DNA from: Barrientosiimonas humi
GTDB taxonomy: Bacteria > Actinomycetota > Actinomycetes > Actinomycetales > Dermatophilaceae
Assembly: GCF_006716095.1 (NCBI RefSeq)
Contig: NZ_VFOK01000001.1
Location: 2,945,375-3,009,374, forward strand
DNA: 64,000 nt
Direction of reading: 5' to 3'
Below, one piece after another: positions 22,997 through 30,652 of the stretch. A program made the translations under genes and the position numbers. The notes below the pieces were generated by a model. That model saw nothing but the letters and a program-made list of their open reading frames with translations. It was not told where the DNA came from and searched no databases. Position 1 is the stretch's first letter. The number at the start of each line of letters is the position of its first letter.

Positions 22997-24817
22997 CTAC
23001 TCCACCGTCACCGACTTCGCCAGGTTGCGCGGCTTGTCGATGTCGTGGCCCAGCGCGAGCGCCGCGTGGTAGGCCAGCAGCTGCAGCGGGATCGTCAGCA
23101 GCAGCGGGTCGAGCTCGGGCTCGTTGCGCGGCACGTCGATCCGGTCGCCGCGCAGGTCGCCCAGCTCGACACCCTCGTGCGTGACGACCACGAGCGGGCC
23201 GCGGCGTGCGGCGATCTCGTGGCAGGCGCCCAGGTTGCGGTCGAGCAGCTCGTCGTCGGGCACGATCGCGACGGTCGGCAGCTCCGGCGAGATCAGCGCG
23301 AGCGGCCCGTGCTTCAGCTCGGAGGTCTGGTAGGCCTCGGCGTGGCGGTAGGAGATCTCCTTCAGCTTCTGCGCCCCCTCGCGCGCCACGGGGTATCCGC
23401 GCACGCGCCCGACGAAGAACATGCTCTGCGCGTCGGCGATGCGCTTCGCGACGGTGGCGATGGCGTCCTCCTGCTCGAGGATCTCGCCGACCTGATCCGG
23501 AATCTGCTTGAGTCCGTTGATGATTCGCTGACCATCAGCGAACGACAGGTCACGCACGCGACCCAGCGCGACCGCGAGCAGCGCGAAGCCGATGCCCATG
23601 TGCGTCAGCGCCTTCGTCGAGGCCACCGCGACCTCCGGACCGGCGTGCAGGTAGACCCCGCCGTCACACTCGCGCGCGATGGAGGAGCCCACCACGTTGA
23701 CCAGCCCGACGACCCGGCCGCCCTTGCGCTGGATCTCGCGCACCGCGAACAGCGTGTCGGCGGTCTCGCCGGACTGGCTGACCGCGACGTACAGCGTGTC
23801 GGGCTCGATGATCGGGTTGCGGTAGCGGAACTCGCTGGCCGCCTCGGCGTCGGCCGGGATGCGCGCGAGGTCCTCGATCATCGAGGCGCCCATCTGCCCG
23901 ACGTAGTAGGCCGAGCCGCAGCCCAGCACCTTGACCCGCCGGAACGCGCGCAGCTCGCGCGGCTCCAGCTGCAGCCCGTCGAGCCGGGCGGTCGCGAACC
24001 GGTCGTCGAGCCGACCCGACAGCATGCGCTGCAGCGTCTCCGGCTGCTCGTGCATCTCCTTGTGCATGAAGTGCTCGTGGCCGCCGCGCTCCCACTGCTC
24101 GGCCTCGACGTCGATCGTCTCGGGCGTCTTGGTGGTCGAGGTCGCGTCGGCGGTGAAGGTGTGGAACCCGTCGCGCGTCACGGTCGCGAGCTCACCCTCG
24201 TCGAGGTGCACGACCTGGCTGGTGTGACGCACCAGCGCCGCCACGTCGCTCGCCACGAACATCTCGTGCTCGCCGATGCCGAGCACGAGCGGCGACCCGT
24301 TGCGGGCGACCACGACCCGGTCGGGCTGGTCGGCGCTCGCGACGGCGATGGCGTACGTCCCCGTCACCTGGCGCAGCGCGGCGAGCACCTGCTCCTCGAG
24401 CGAGTCGCCCTCGGCGGCCGCCACCAGGTGCGCCAGCACCTCGGTGTCGGTGTCGGAGTGCAGCGTCACGCCCTCGGCGGTCAGCCGCTCCCGGAGCGCG
24501 GTCGCGTTGTCGAGAATTCCGTTGTGCACCAACAAGATCCGGCCGTCGGCGCTGGCGTGCGGGTGGGCGTTCTCCTCGCTGGCGGGGCCGTGCGTCGCCC
24601 ACCGCGTGTGGCCGATGCCGACCGTCCCGGTGAGCCGCTTCGGCAGCGACGCCTCCAGGTCGCGCACCCGCCCCACGGTGCGCAGCACCTTCGGCTTGCC
24701 CGACGTCAGGACGCCGATGCCGGCCGAGTCGTAGCCGCGGTACTCCAGCCGCGCCAGCCCCTCGACCAAGATCGGCGCAGCCGGCTGCCCGCCGATGTAT
24801 CCCACGATCCCGCACAT
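22997..24817 (-). CDS. glmS: Glutamine-fructose-6-phosphate aminotransferase (isomerizing)
   Basis: A 606-aa enzyme of the usual family length that makes glucosamine-6-phosphate from fructose-6-phosphate and glutamine, the first step to UDP-GlcNAc for the cell wall. The N-terminal glutaminase starts MCGIVGYIGG with catalytic Cys2 and has GIGHTRWATHG and HNGILDN. Two SIS isomerase domains follow (CGSAYYVGQMGASMIEDLA; SQSGETADTLFAVRE; EGAQKLKEISYRHAEAYQTSELKHGPLALI). The C-terminus DKPRNLAKSVTVE is the classic GlmS ending. The 211 bp upstream hold tandem repeats rather than an obvious operator. Confidence 0.98.
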   Translation of the reverse strand: MCGIVGYIGGQPAAPILVEGLARLEYRGYDSAGIGVLTSGKPKVLRTVGRVRDLEASLPKRLTGTVGIGHTRWATHGPASEENAHPHASADGRILLVHNGILDNATALRERLTAEGVTLHSDTDTEVLAHLVAAAEGDSLEEQVLAALRQVTGTYAIAVASADQPDRVVVARNGSPLVLGIGEHEMFVASDVAALVRHTSQVVHLDEGELATVTRDGFHTFTADATSTTKTPETIDVEAEQWERGGHEHFMHKEMHEQPETLQRMLSGRLDDRFATARLDGLQLEPRELRAFRRVKVLGCGSAYYVGQMGASMIEDLARIPADAEAASEFRYRNPIIEPDTLYVAVSQSGETADTLFAVREIQRKGGRVVGLVNVVGSSIARECDGGVYLHAGPEVAVASTKALTHMGIGFALLAVALGRVRDLSFADGQRIINGLKQIPDQVGEILEQEDAIATVAKRIADAQSMFFVGRVRGYPVAREGAQKLKEISYRHAEAYQTSELKHGPLALISPELPTVAIVPDDELLDRNLGACHEIAARRGPLVVVTHEGVELGDLRGDRIDVPRNEPELDPLLLTIPLQLLAYHAALALGHDIDKPRNLAKSVTVE

Positions 24818-24927
24818 GTTCTCTGCTCCATCTCCTCGCGGGCCGCGCGGCCCGCGTCGATCGCTTCGCTCACTCCGTCGGGCGCGTGGCCCGGTCGTCG
24901 ATTCCGCCCGTCCACGTCCCGGTGAGG

Positions 24928-25020
24928 TGCCGTTCCGGTGGGCTTGCCGTCGATGTGTTGCCCGTTGCGGTGGGCTTGCCGTCGGTGTGTTGCCGTTCCG
25001 TGTGTTGCCGTTCCGTGCTT
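24928..25020. repeat. Tandem repeats upstream of glmS
   Basis: Two copies of a unit of about 31 bp built on GGTGGGCTTGCCGTCGRTGTGTTG (24936 and 24969), followed by two copies of CCGTTCCGTG. The repeats occupy the space between glmS and the 86-aa gene and would lie in the glmS 5' leader. In the reverse frame they would read as Gly-Thr-Ala-Thr-His repeats, but with no start. Confidence 0.7.
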
Positions 25021-25028
25021 GTCGTGCG

Positions 25029-25289
25029 TCAGCCGTAGACGATCCGGCGCAGCTGGCGTTCGCTCAGCTGCGGTGCGGCGACGCGGCGCTCGCCCAGCTC
25101 CTCGGCCAGCCGGGCGAAGATCTCGGGGTTGCGCACCCCGTAGGTCTGCAGCTCGGCGTGCCGACGCCGGACGTACGCCTCCGTCGTCTCGTCGTAGAAC
25201 GCCAGGACGTCGGCGATCACCCGGTCGGCCTCGGCGGCGCTGAGTCCGGTGGACGCGGCGACGCGCTGGACGAGTTCGGCATCGGGCAC
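25029..25289 (-). CDS. 86-aa conserved-looking hypothetical protein
   Basis: Starting at GTG 25289 (PDAELVQRVAASTGLSAAEAD), the protein is all-helical: a short HTH-like N-terminal pair, the segment RVIADVLAFYDETTEAYVRRRH, then LQTYGVRNPEIFARLAEEL and a C-terminal QLSERQLRRIVYG. I have an impression of similar sequences in unrelated bacteria, but no function. A TTG at 25325 could lengthen it by 12 residues into the palindrome. It stands alone between glmS and the GH15-like gene. Its promoter contains a perfect 26-bp palindrome whose half-site recurs in two other promoters. Confidence 0.7.
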   Translation of the reverse strand: MPDAELVQRVAASTGLSAAEADRVIADVLAFYDETTEAYVRRRHAELQTYGVRNPEIFARLAEELGERRVAAPQLSERQLRRIVYG

Positions 25290-25325
25290 GAGGACGAGTG
25301 TGCGCCCATCTCCCGCGAACTCCAA

Positions 25326-25351
25326 CTTTCTGCCCGATATCGGGCAGAAAG
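25326..25351 (-). promoter_or_regulatory. Perfect 26-bp palindrome upstream of the 86-aa gene
   Basis: The half-site is CTTTCTGCCCGAT, followed by its exact inverse complement with no spacer. It lies 37 bp before the GTG start. Its core CTGCCCGAT occurs in the two promoter elements at 22928-22958 and 27436-27462. Perfect symmetry of this length in an intergenic site points to a dimeric regulator. Confidence 0.7.
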
Positions 25352-25384
25352 ACGCGCTTCGGTCTCGATCGAGGCCGGGAGGTC

Positions 25385-25530
25385 CACTTCACGCTCCGGC
25401 GGTCCACCGCCGAACCGTGCGCCCCGCCGCACCCTCCGGCGGAGGACCGCGAGCGCGTACCCCACCGCCCACGCCTTGCCGGTCCACCGCCGAACCGTGC
25501 GCCCCACCGCACCCTCCGGCGGAGGACCGG
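25385..25530. repeat. Second dispersed repeat family (GAACCGTGCGCCCC), two units
   Basis: Two copies of GGTCCACCGCCGAACCGTGC plus GCCCC-CCGCACCCTCCGGCGGAGGACCG lie between the palindrome and the end of the GH15-like gene, 90 bp apart. The same word occurs four times at 41135-41345. The units contain CCGCCG/CGGCGG inverted arms, so RNA copies would fold. Confidence 0.8.
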
Positions 25531-25538
25531 GCTCGCGG

Positions 25539-26873
25539 CTACGACCCCGCCGAGCGCCGTACGCCCAGCTCGGCGGCGGCGAGCAGCACCAGCGCGGCGG
25601 TCCACGCCAGCGGAGCGACCGCGGCGGGACGGCCGTCCTGCAGCACCTTCTCGGGGAGGCTGCCGCCGGCCGTGCGGTGCGCCGCGACCCAGTCGAGCAG
25701 CGCGGTCGCCCGGGCGGCCTCACCCGCACCCGCCGCCGCGAGCGCGAACAGCGCCGTCTCCGGGGTCCAGCTGATGCCGTCGCGCTTCCACCCCGCGCCC
25801 GGCGCGAGCCCGCCGGCGGGTCGGCGCAGCTCCTGCTGCGCGGCGCGGAAGGCGACGAGCGCGTCGTCGGTGGCGGGGGCGTACGGCGGGAGGAGGAAGG
25901 CCACCGCGGCGTCGCGCTCGCGCCCGCCGAGCTCGCGGGGGTAACCGCTCGGCCCGAACCCGGCGCGGATGGACCCGCGCAGCCGACCCGCACCGGCCAC
26001 CGCCTCGCGGCGTCGGCGCTCGTCGCCGAGGATCGCGAAAACCCTTGCGGCAGAGTCGAGTCCGGCCGCCAGTGGCGCTGCGGTGCCGAGCGTCGTGCGC
26101 GCCTCGTCGACCTCCCAGTAGTCCGGCGAGGGCCGCGGCAGCCCCGACGCCGTGTCGATCTCGCGCAGCGTCACCGCGAGGCAGGCCGCTGCCAGGGGCG
26201 CCACGGTCCGCGCGACCGGCACCCGCTGCTGCACCGGCACCTCGCGCAGCACCCGGTCGATCGCCCAGAGCGCCCACCCGACCCCGTCGAGCTGCGGCGC
26301 GCGGTCGTCGGGCGGCCCGTCGCCCTCGATCCGATATCTCGCCTCGAACCAGCCGTCCGCCCGCCGCGGCACCCGCTGCAGCACCCGCAGCGCCTGCACC
26401 GCCGGGGTCAGGTGGCCGGCGACCGCGAGCGCTGCCGCGACGTGGGCGGTGTCGCGCGGCCAGACGTAGCGCCACGGCGGCGACCAGCCGGCCACCGTCG
26501 CGGGCAGCCCGGCGGTGAGCACGTGCAGGTCGAGCAGGGCGGACCGGGCGAGATCGGCGTGCGGCCCGCTCCGGGTCCACGCCGCGGCCGAGTCGAGCCA
26601 GCCGCGCTCGCGCGCGAGCAGCCCGTCCACGTCGGGAGCCTCGCGCAGCACGCGCGACCCGGGGACCACCAGGTCGAACTCGGCGGGGGTCACCTCGCGG
26701 CGCGCGACCGGCCCGTCGAACGCGACGGTCGTGGCGTGCAGCGGCAGGAAGGCCGCGCCCTGCTCCAGCACCCGCGCCCCGAACAGGGTGCCGGCTCCCA
26801 GCAGCGCGACGGCCCCGCCGCCGCGCAGGACGGTGCGCCGCGTCGGCCACTCCCCCGCCCCACCCCTTTGCAT
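25539..26873 (-). CDS. Tat-exported GH15-like glycoside hydrolase family protein
   Basis: A 444-aa protein with a twin-arginine-type signal (TRRTVLRGGGAVALLGAGTLFGA, residues about 11-33), so it is predicted outside the membrane. The mature part has the (alpha/alpha)6 toroid wording of glucoamylase-like proteins: WSPPWRYVWPRDTAHVAAAL around residue 135, DGVGWALWAIDRVL, YWEVDE and KRDGISWTPETALFALAAAG near the end. In GH15 the general acid is a Glu in an E(A/E)R-type site; I see YWEVDEART in that place. Alpha-glucan hydrolysis is plausible, but the substrate is not shown by the sequence. Confidence 0.75.
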   Translation of the reverse strand: MQRGGAGEWPTRRTVLRGGGAVALLGAGTLFGARVLEQGAAFLPLHATTVAFDGPVARREVTPAEFDLVVPGSRVLREAPDVDGLLARERGWLDSAAAWTRSGPHADLARSALLDLHVLTAGLPATVAGWSPPWRYVWPRDTAHVAAALAVAGHLTPAVQALRVLQRVPRRADGWFEARYRIEGDGPPDDRAPQLDGVGWALWAIDRVLREVPVQQRVPVARTVAPLAAACLAVTLREIDTASGLPRPSPDYWEVDEARTTLGTAAPLAAGLDSAARVFAILGDERRRREAVAGAGRLRGSIRAGFGPSGYPRELGGRERDAAVAFLLPPYAPATDDALVAFRAAQQELRRPAGGLAPGAGWKRDGISWTPETALFALAAAGAGEAARATALLDWVAAHRTAGGSLPEKVLQDGRPAAVAPLAWTAALVLLAAAELGVRRSAGS

Positions 26874-26899
26874 GGAGCGACTCTAGGCCGCGGCCCGCC

Positions 26900-27121
26900 T
26901 CACAGGGACCGGATCCGGTGCTCCTTGGACAGGTGCCCCTTGGACAGGTGCACGACCAGGCCGCACTCGGCGCGGCCGATCGCGAACGCGGCGCGCACGT
27001 CGGCGAACCGCCACTGCCGCAACGGGACTCGCTCCAGGGGCGGGACCACGAAGCGACCGATCAGCACGACCATCGCGCAGAAGACCAGCACGATGACGGC
27101 GATGTTGACCAGCGGGTTCAT
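26900..27121 (-). CDS. 73-aa single-pass membrane protein
   Basis: MNPLVNIAVIVLVFCAMVVL forms one membrane helix, followed by IGRFVVPPLERVPLRQWRF, a helix with DVRAAFAIGRAECGLVVHLS and the repeat HLSKGHLSKEH coded by a 15-bp tandem duplication. Its ATG overlaps the TGA of the upstream 89-aa gene (ATGA), so translation is probably coupled. Unrecognised family. With the 89-aa partner it forms a two-gene membrane operon behind the shared promoter element at 27436. Confidence 0.65.
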   Translation of the reverse strand: MNPLVNIAVIVLVFCAMVVLIGRFVVPPLERVPLRQWRFADVRAAFAIGRAECGLVVHLSKGHLSKEHRIRSL

Positions 27122-27387
27122 GCCGCCGCCCCCGGACGCCGCGCCGTCGCGCCGGGGCGCCACGCGCCCCGACGACGAGACGCACCCCGACGAGACGTGC
27201 TCCCACGAGACGTGCTCCCACGAGACGCGACCGGACCCGGTACGCCCGCCAGCTCGGCGCCCGCCCGCGCGTCGTCGGCGGACTCCGGGCGTCCCGGGGC
27301 ATGGTCGAGGGCGTGCGCGCGGCGGTGGGTGCGCTCCAGGAGCGCGACGAGGCCGACGAGCAGCAGGACGGCGAGCAGTGCGGACAT
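27118..27387 (-). CDS. 89-aa membrane protein with Arg/Ser-rich repeat tail
   Basis: An N-terminal membrane helix (MSALLAVLLLVGLVALLE) is followed by HRRAHALDHAPGRPESADDAR and a disordered basic tail containing two near-identical GSTSR repeats (15-bp DNA repeats GAGACGTGCTCCCAC at 27190-27220). ATG 27387 has GAGGAGGCAG upstream. Hydrophobic-start and basic-tail proteins of this kind are often membrane anchors. It is not recognised. The 3' end overlaps the next gene by 4 bp. Confidence 0.6.
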   Translation of the reverse strand: MSALLAVLLLVGLVALLERTHRRAHALDHAPGRPESADDARAGAELAGVPGPVASRGSTSRGSTSRRGASRRRGAWRPGATARRPGAAA

Positions 27388-27435
27388 GGGGACTGCCTCC
27401 TCGGGCGGTGGTCGTGACGAGCACGACGTTCGCCG

Positions 27436-27462
27436 TCTGAGGTAGTCCGAGACATCGGGCAG
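27436..27462 (-). promoter_or_regulatory. Shared promoter element, copy 2 (small membrane-protein operon)
   Basis: Reads CTGCCCGATG-N4-GGACTACCTCAGA on the coding strand, 24 of 27 bp identical to the element before the LAL operon and at nearly the same distance (49 against 52 bp) from the start codon. Confidence 0.65.
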
Positions 27463-27494
27463 CCGCCCAGTCCTGGCGGCCCCAGGCACGACAT

Positions 27495-27524
27495 CGCCCC
27501 CTCAGGCCTAGGCCTGAGGGGGCG
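27495..27524 (-). terminator. 30-bp perfect palindrome after the response-regulator gene
   Basis: The arm CGCCCCCTCAGGCC-T and its exact complement form a stem without a spacer, 20 bp past the stop of the LuxR response regulator. Position fits a transcription terminator, although there is no T-run. Confidence 0.65.
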
Positions 27525-27543
27525 ACGGTCCGGTGGAGGAGGC

Positions 27544-28227
27544 TCAGCGCATCGCGCCGGCGCCCTCGAGGTCACCCGCGCGCGGACGGATGCGGCGCGA
27601 GTCGGGCTCGAAGCCGTGCCGCACGCCCCACAGCACGGCCTGGCTGCGGCTGGTCACGCCGATCTTGCGGTAGGCGGTGCGGATGTAGGACTTGACCGAG
27701 TTGATCGACAGGTGCGTCTGCTCGGCGATCGTGTTGTTGGACAGGCCCTGGGTGATCAGCGCGAGCACCTCGGCCTCGCGCGGGGTCAGGCCCTCCTCGC
27801 GGCCGGGCCAGTCGCCGGCGATCGGTCCGTTGCCGGGCGGCGGGGAGACCACCGACTCCCCGGCGGTCACCCGCTCCAGCGCCTGGACCAGCGAGGAGGC
27901 CGGCAGGGTCTTGGACAGGTAGCCCGCCACACCCCGGTCGATGGAGTTCTCGACCAGCGAGGGCTGGAAGTTCCAGGTGTAGACGCACACCTTGCGGATG
28001 TTGGGGTTCTCGAGCAGCTCGGTGACGCACTCGTGGTTCGCCTGCGGCTGACCGAACGTGTCGTAGAGCACCACGTCGACCGGCTGGGAGACCTCGGTCT
28101 GGGCGTTCATCTCGACGATCTCGATGCGGTCGGAGTACCGGTGCAGCATCGAGGCCAGGCCCTGGATCACGACTTCGTAGTCGTTGACCACGGCCAGGCG
28201 GATGGGGGTGGGGTCGGCGTCGTTCAT
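27544..28227 (-). CDS. Orphan LuxR/NarL-type response regulator
   Basis: A 227-aa protein. The receiver domain (residues about 8-125) has the phospho-acceptor Asp in DVVLYDTFG and the conserved Lys in GYLSKTLPASSL; the acidic pair at the start is weakened (VVNDYEVV has one Asp instead of two). The C-terminal LuxR HTH reads LTPREAEVLALITQGLSNNTIAEQTHLS...YRKIGVTSRSQAV. ATG 28227 is preferred to an upstream GTG. There is no histidine kinase gene nearby. The single Asp in the acidic pocket suggests it may not depend fully on phosphorylation. Confidence 0.9.
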   Translation of the reverse strand: MNDADPTPIRLAVVNDYEVVIQGLASMLHRYSDRIEIVEMNAQTEVSQPVDVVLYDTFGQPQANHECVTELLENPNIRKVCVYTWNFQPSLVENSIDRGVAGYLSKTLPASSLVQALERVTAGESVVSPPPGNGPIAGDWPGREEGLTPREAEVLALITQGLSNNTIAEQTHLSINSVKSYIRTAYRKIGVTSRSQAVLWGVRHGFEPDSRRIRPRAGDLEGAGAMR

Positions 28228-28345
28228 GACGCACACTCAACCCTGCGGAGGCATCCGACAAAACCCCCCAAGGGGTGAGGTTCTCCCTACCCCTCCCTCG
28301 GAGGCTTCACCCTTGTGGGTCCGCCGGCGCCACCACGGCGCGGCC

Positions 28346-29215
28346 TCACGGGCGTCGGCGGGCCACCTTCCCCTGCACCTGGGCCAGCTTCTCCAGCATC
28401 CCGGACCCGGTTCCGCCGTCGCGCATCTCCTGCCCGGCCCGCACCATCAGGCGGTCGTAGACCGGGCGGGTGAAGCGCTTGCCCCGGTAGGCGACCTCGC
28501 CGTCCCGGTCGGTGAGGATGATGAACGTGCCTCGCTGCATCCCCGCGAACGCCTTCGCCGCGACCTGTTCGGCCGAGCGCGGCGCCTTGTTGATCAGGTT
28601 CACCGCGCTCTGCTCCAGGTGCACGTCCTTGCCGTGCAGCGATTCCGCGAGGTTGGTGCGGAAGAAGGCGGGACAGATCACCGAGACGCCGATGTCGTAC
28701 GGCGCGAGCTCGTGGCGCAGCGTCTCGGACAGGGCGACCACCCCTGCCTTCACGACGTTGTACGCCGCCATGCCGGGCGCGTGGATGAGGCCGGCGAGCG
28801 AGGCGGTCTGGACCAGCTGGCCGCTGCCCTGCTCCTTGAGCATCGGCGCGAACGTGCGCACGCCCTTGACGATGCCCATCAGGTTGATCGACACCGCCCG
28901 GTCCCAGTCCTCGAGCCCGGTGACGTCGATGCGGCCCCCCACGGCGATGCCGGCGTTGCTCACCAGCAGGTCCAGGCGCCCCCAGGTGGCCTCGACCCAG
29001 TTGCGCAGCTCGTCCCAGCCCTCCTCGTCGCGCACGTCGAGCCGGCGATAGAGCACGCCCTCGGGGAGCGCACCCTCGGGCGCCTGCTCGTGCAGGTCGA
29101 CGGCGAGCACCGTGGCGCCGTCGGCCGCGAGCAGCCGCACCAGCTCCAGCCCAAGACCGGAGGCACCCCCGGTGACGATGGCGTACTGACCTGCGTAGGA
29201 ACGGGGCTTCGACAT
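28346..29215 (-). CDS. Short-chain dehydrogenase/reductase (SDR)
   Basis: A 289-aa classical SDR. The cofactor motif is VTGGASGLGLELVR (residues 14-27), NAG is in LVSNAGIAVGG, the catalytic Ser is in VQTASLAGL and the Tyr-Lys pair is YNVVK. The acidic end of the second strand (LAVDLHEQ) favours NAD(H). A 35-residue extension after the core (YRGKRFTRPVYDRLMVRAGQEM...) is shared with mycobacterial lipid-modifying SDRs. Its start codon is 11 bp from the operator-like motif shared with fadD6. It is divergent from the aminotransferase gene. Confidence 0.92.
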   Translation of the reverse strand: MSKPRSYAGQYAIVTGGASGLGLELVRLLAADGATVLAVDLHEQAPEGALPEGVLYRRLDVRDEEGWDELRNWVEATWGRLDLLVSNAGIAVGGRIDVTGLEDWDRAVSINLMGIVKGVRTFAPMLKEQGSGQLVQTASLAGLIHAPGMAAYNVVKAGVVALSETLRHELAPYDIGVSVICPAFFRTNLAESLHGKDVHLEQSAVNLINKAPRSAEQVAAKAFAGMQRGTFIILTDRDGEVAYRGKRFTRPVYDRLMVRAGQEMRDGGTGSGMLEKLAQVQGKVARRRP

Positions 29216-29225
29216 GCCTCCACCA

Positions 29226-29250
29226 TACCTACGCCGCAGTAACCATGGGT
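29226..29250 (-). promoter_or_regulatory. Putative operator of the SDR gene, matching the fadD6 operator
   Basis: TACCTAC-N5-AGTAACC followed by a GGGT ending; 19 of 26 aligned bases equal the fadD6 site, including both 7-bp blocks at the same spacing. It lies 11 bp before the SDR ATG, a position where a bound repressor would block initiation. Confidence 0.55.
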
Positions 29251-29362
29251 GGTTTCGTCGCACCCGACCCCGCGGCCGAGACCAGCATCCGCGCGCACCC
29301 GCCACGCGCGTACCGTCACCGGGGAAGGGCAAGATCGGTGCGGCGACAGGAAGGAGCTGGGC

Positions 29363-30601
29363 ATGGGCGCGTTGTGGCACCCGTTCTCCGACATGGGGGC
29401 GATCGAGGCCAAGGGCGAGTTCACCATCACCAGGGGTGAGGGCGTCCGGGTGTACGACGACGCCGGCCGGTCCTACCTCGACGCCACCGGCGGACTCTGG
29501 TTCGCCAACGTCGGTCACGGGCGCGGCGAGCTCGCCGACGCGGCCGCCGAGCAGATGCGCAAGGTCGCGCACTACAGCACCTTCGGCGACTACACGACCG
29601 ACACCACCACGGCGCTCGCCGAGCGGCTCGCCGGCATCGCGCCGGTGCCCGGCTCGAAGGTGTTCCTGACCTCCGGCGGCTCCGACTCGGTCGACACCGC
29701 GGCCAAGATCGCCCGGCGGTACTGGGTCGAGCGGGGCGAGCCGAGCCGGACGTACGTCGTCGGCCGGCAGAAGGCGTACCACGGGATGCACTACGCCGGC
29801 ACCGCCCTCGGCGGGCTGCCGCCCAACACCGAGGGTTACGGCGTGCTCGTGCCCGACACCGCGCACGTCGCCTGGGACGACGCGGAGGACCTGCGGGCGA
29901 CCATCGAGCAGCTCGGCCCGGAGAACGTCGCGGCGTTCTTCTGCGAGCCGGTCATCGGCGCGGGCGGCGTCTATCCCCCGCCGCCGGACTACCTCACGGC
30001 GGTGCGCAAGGTCTGCACCGAGCTCGACGTGCTGTTCGTCGCCGACGAGGTGGTCACGGGATACGGCCGGATCGGCGGGTCGTGGTTCGCCTCGACCCGG
30101 TTCGGCCTGGAGCCGGACATGGTCACCTCGGCCAAGGGCCTGACCTCCGGCTACGCCCCGATGGGCGCGGTGCTGTGCGCGCCGAAGGTCACCGAGCCGT
30201 TCTTCCAGGCCGACGCGGGCGTGTGGTTCCGCCACGGCTACACCTACTCCGGCCACGCGATGTGCGCGGCCGTCGCGCTCGCCAACCTCGACCTGCTCGA
30301 GCGGGAGAACCTGCTCGAGGAGGCCGCCCGGCTGGAGACCTCGCTCGCCGAACGGCTGGGCCCGCTGGCCGAGCACGACGCGGTCGCCGAGGTGCGCTCC
30401 GGCACCGGCGCGTTGGCCGCGGTGCAGCTGCACGAGGCACCCCAGGCCGCGACCCTGGCGTCGCTGCTGCGCGAGGAGGGCGTCGTCACCCGCGCGGTGG
30501 GCGCGGGCGGGCTGCAGGTCTCCCCGGCGTTCGTCATGACCGACGACGAGGTCGAGGAGCTCGCGGGCGGCTTCCGCAGGGCGCTGGACCGGCTGGGCTG
30601 A
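29363..30601 (+). CDS. Class III PLP-dependent aminotransferase
   Basis: A 412-aa enzyme of the omega-amino acid:pyruvate/ diamine transaminase group. Seen are the N-terminal HPFSDM and DATGGLWFANVGHG, the phosphate-binding FLTSGGSDSVDTAAK, the cofactor-stacking FFCEPVIGAGG, the Asp in VADEVVTGYGR and the PLP lysine in TSAKGLTSGYAPMGAV. The ATG at 29363 follows AGGAAGGAG. The substrate is likely an omega-amine or beta-amino acid. It is followed after 161 bp by the CNNM genes, so it may be transcribed alone. Confidence 0.92.
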   Translation: MGALWHPFSDMGAIEAKGEFTITRGEGVRVYDDAGRSYLDATGGLWFANVGHGRGELADAAAEQMRKVAHYSTFGDYTTDTTTALAERLAGIAPVPGSKVFLTSGGSDSVDTAAKIARRYWVERGEPSRTYVVGRQKAYHGMHYAGTALGGLPPNTEGYGVLVPDTAHVAWDDAEDLRATIEQLGPENVAAFFCEPVIGAGGVYPPPPDYLTAVRKVCTELDVLFVADEVVTGYGRIGGSWFASTRFGLEPDMVTSAKGLTSGYAPMGAVLCAPKVTEPFFQADAGVWFRHGYTYSGHAMCAAVALANLDLLERENLLEEAARLETSLAERLGPLAEHDAVAEVRSGTGALAAVQLHEAPQAATLASLLREEGVVTRAVGAGGLQVSPAFVMTDDEVEELAGGFRRALDRLG

Positions 30602-30652
30602 CCCGGCCGCCCGGCCGCGGGAACCATCGCGGTCGCTCGTTCGTAGGCCGGT

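Noticed and set aside
24818-25028. Search for a glmS ribozyme upstream of glmS
   Set aside because: No conserved ribozyme core is visible; the space holds tandem repeats. The ribozyme is chiefly a Firmicutes feature.
28262-28345. Partial inverted repeats (AGGGGT...ACCCCT) between the SDR stop and the response-regulator start
   Set aside because: The stem is only six bp with a weak inner part, not enough to call a terminator or an operator.
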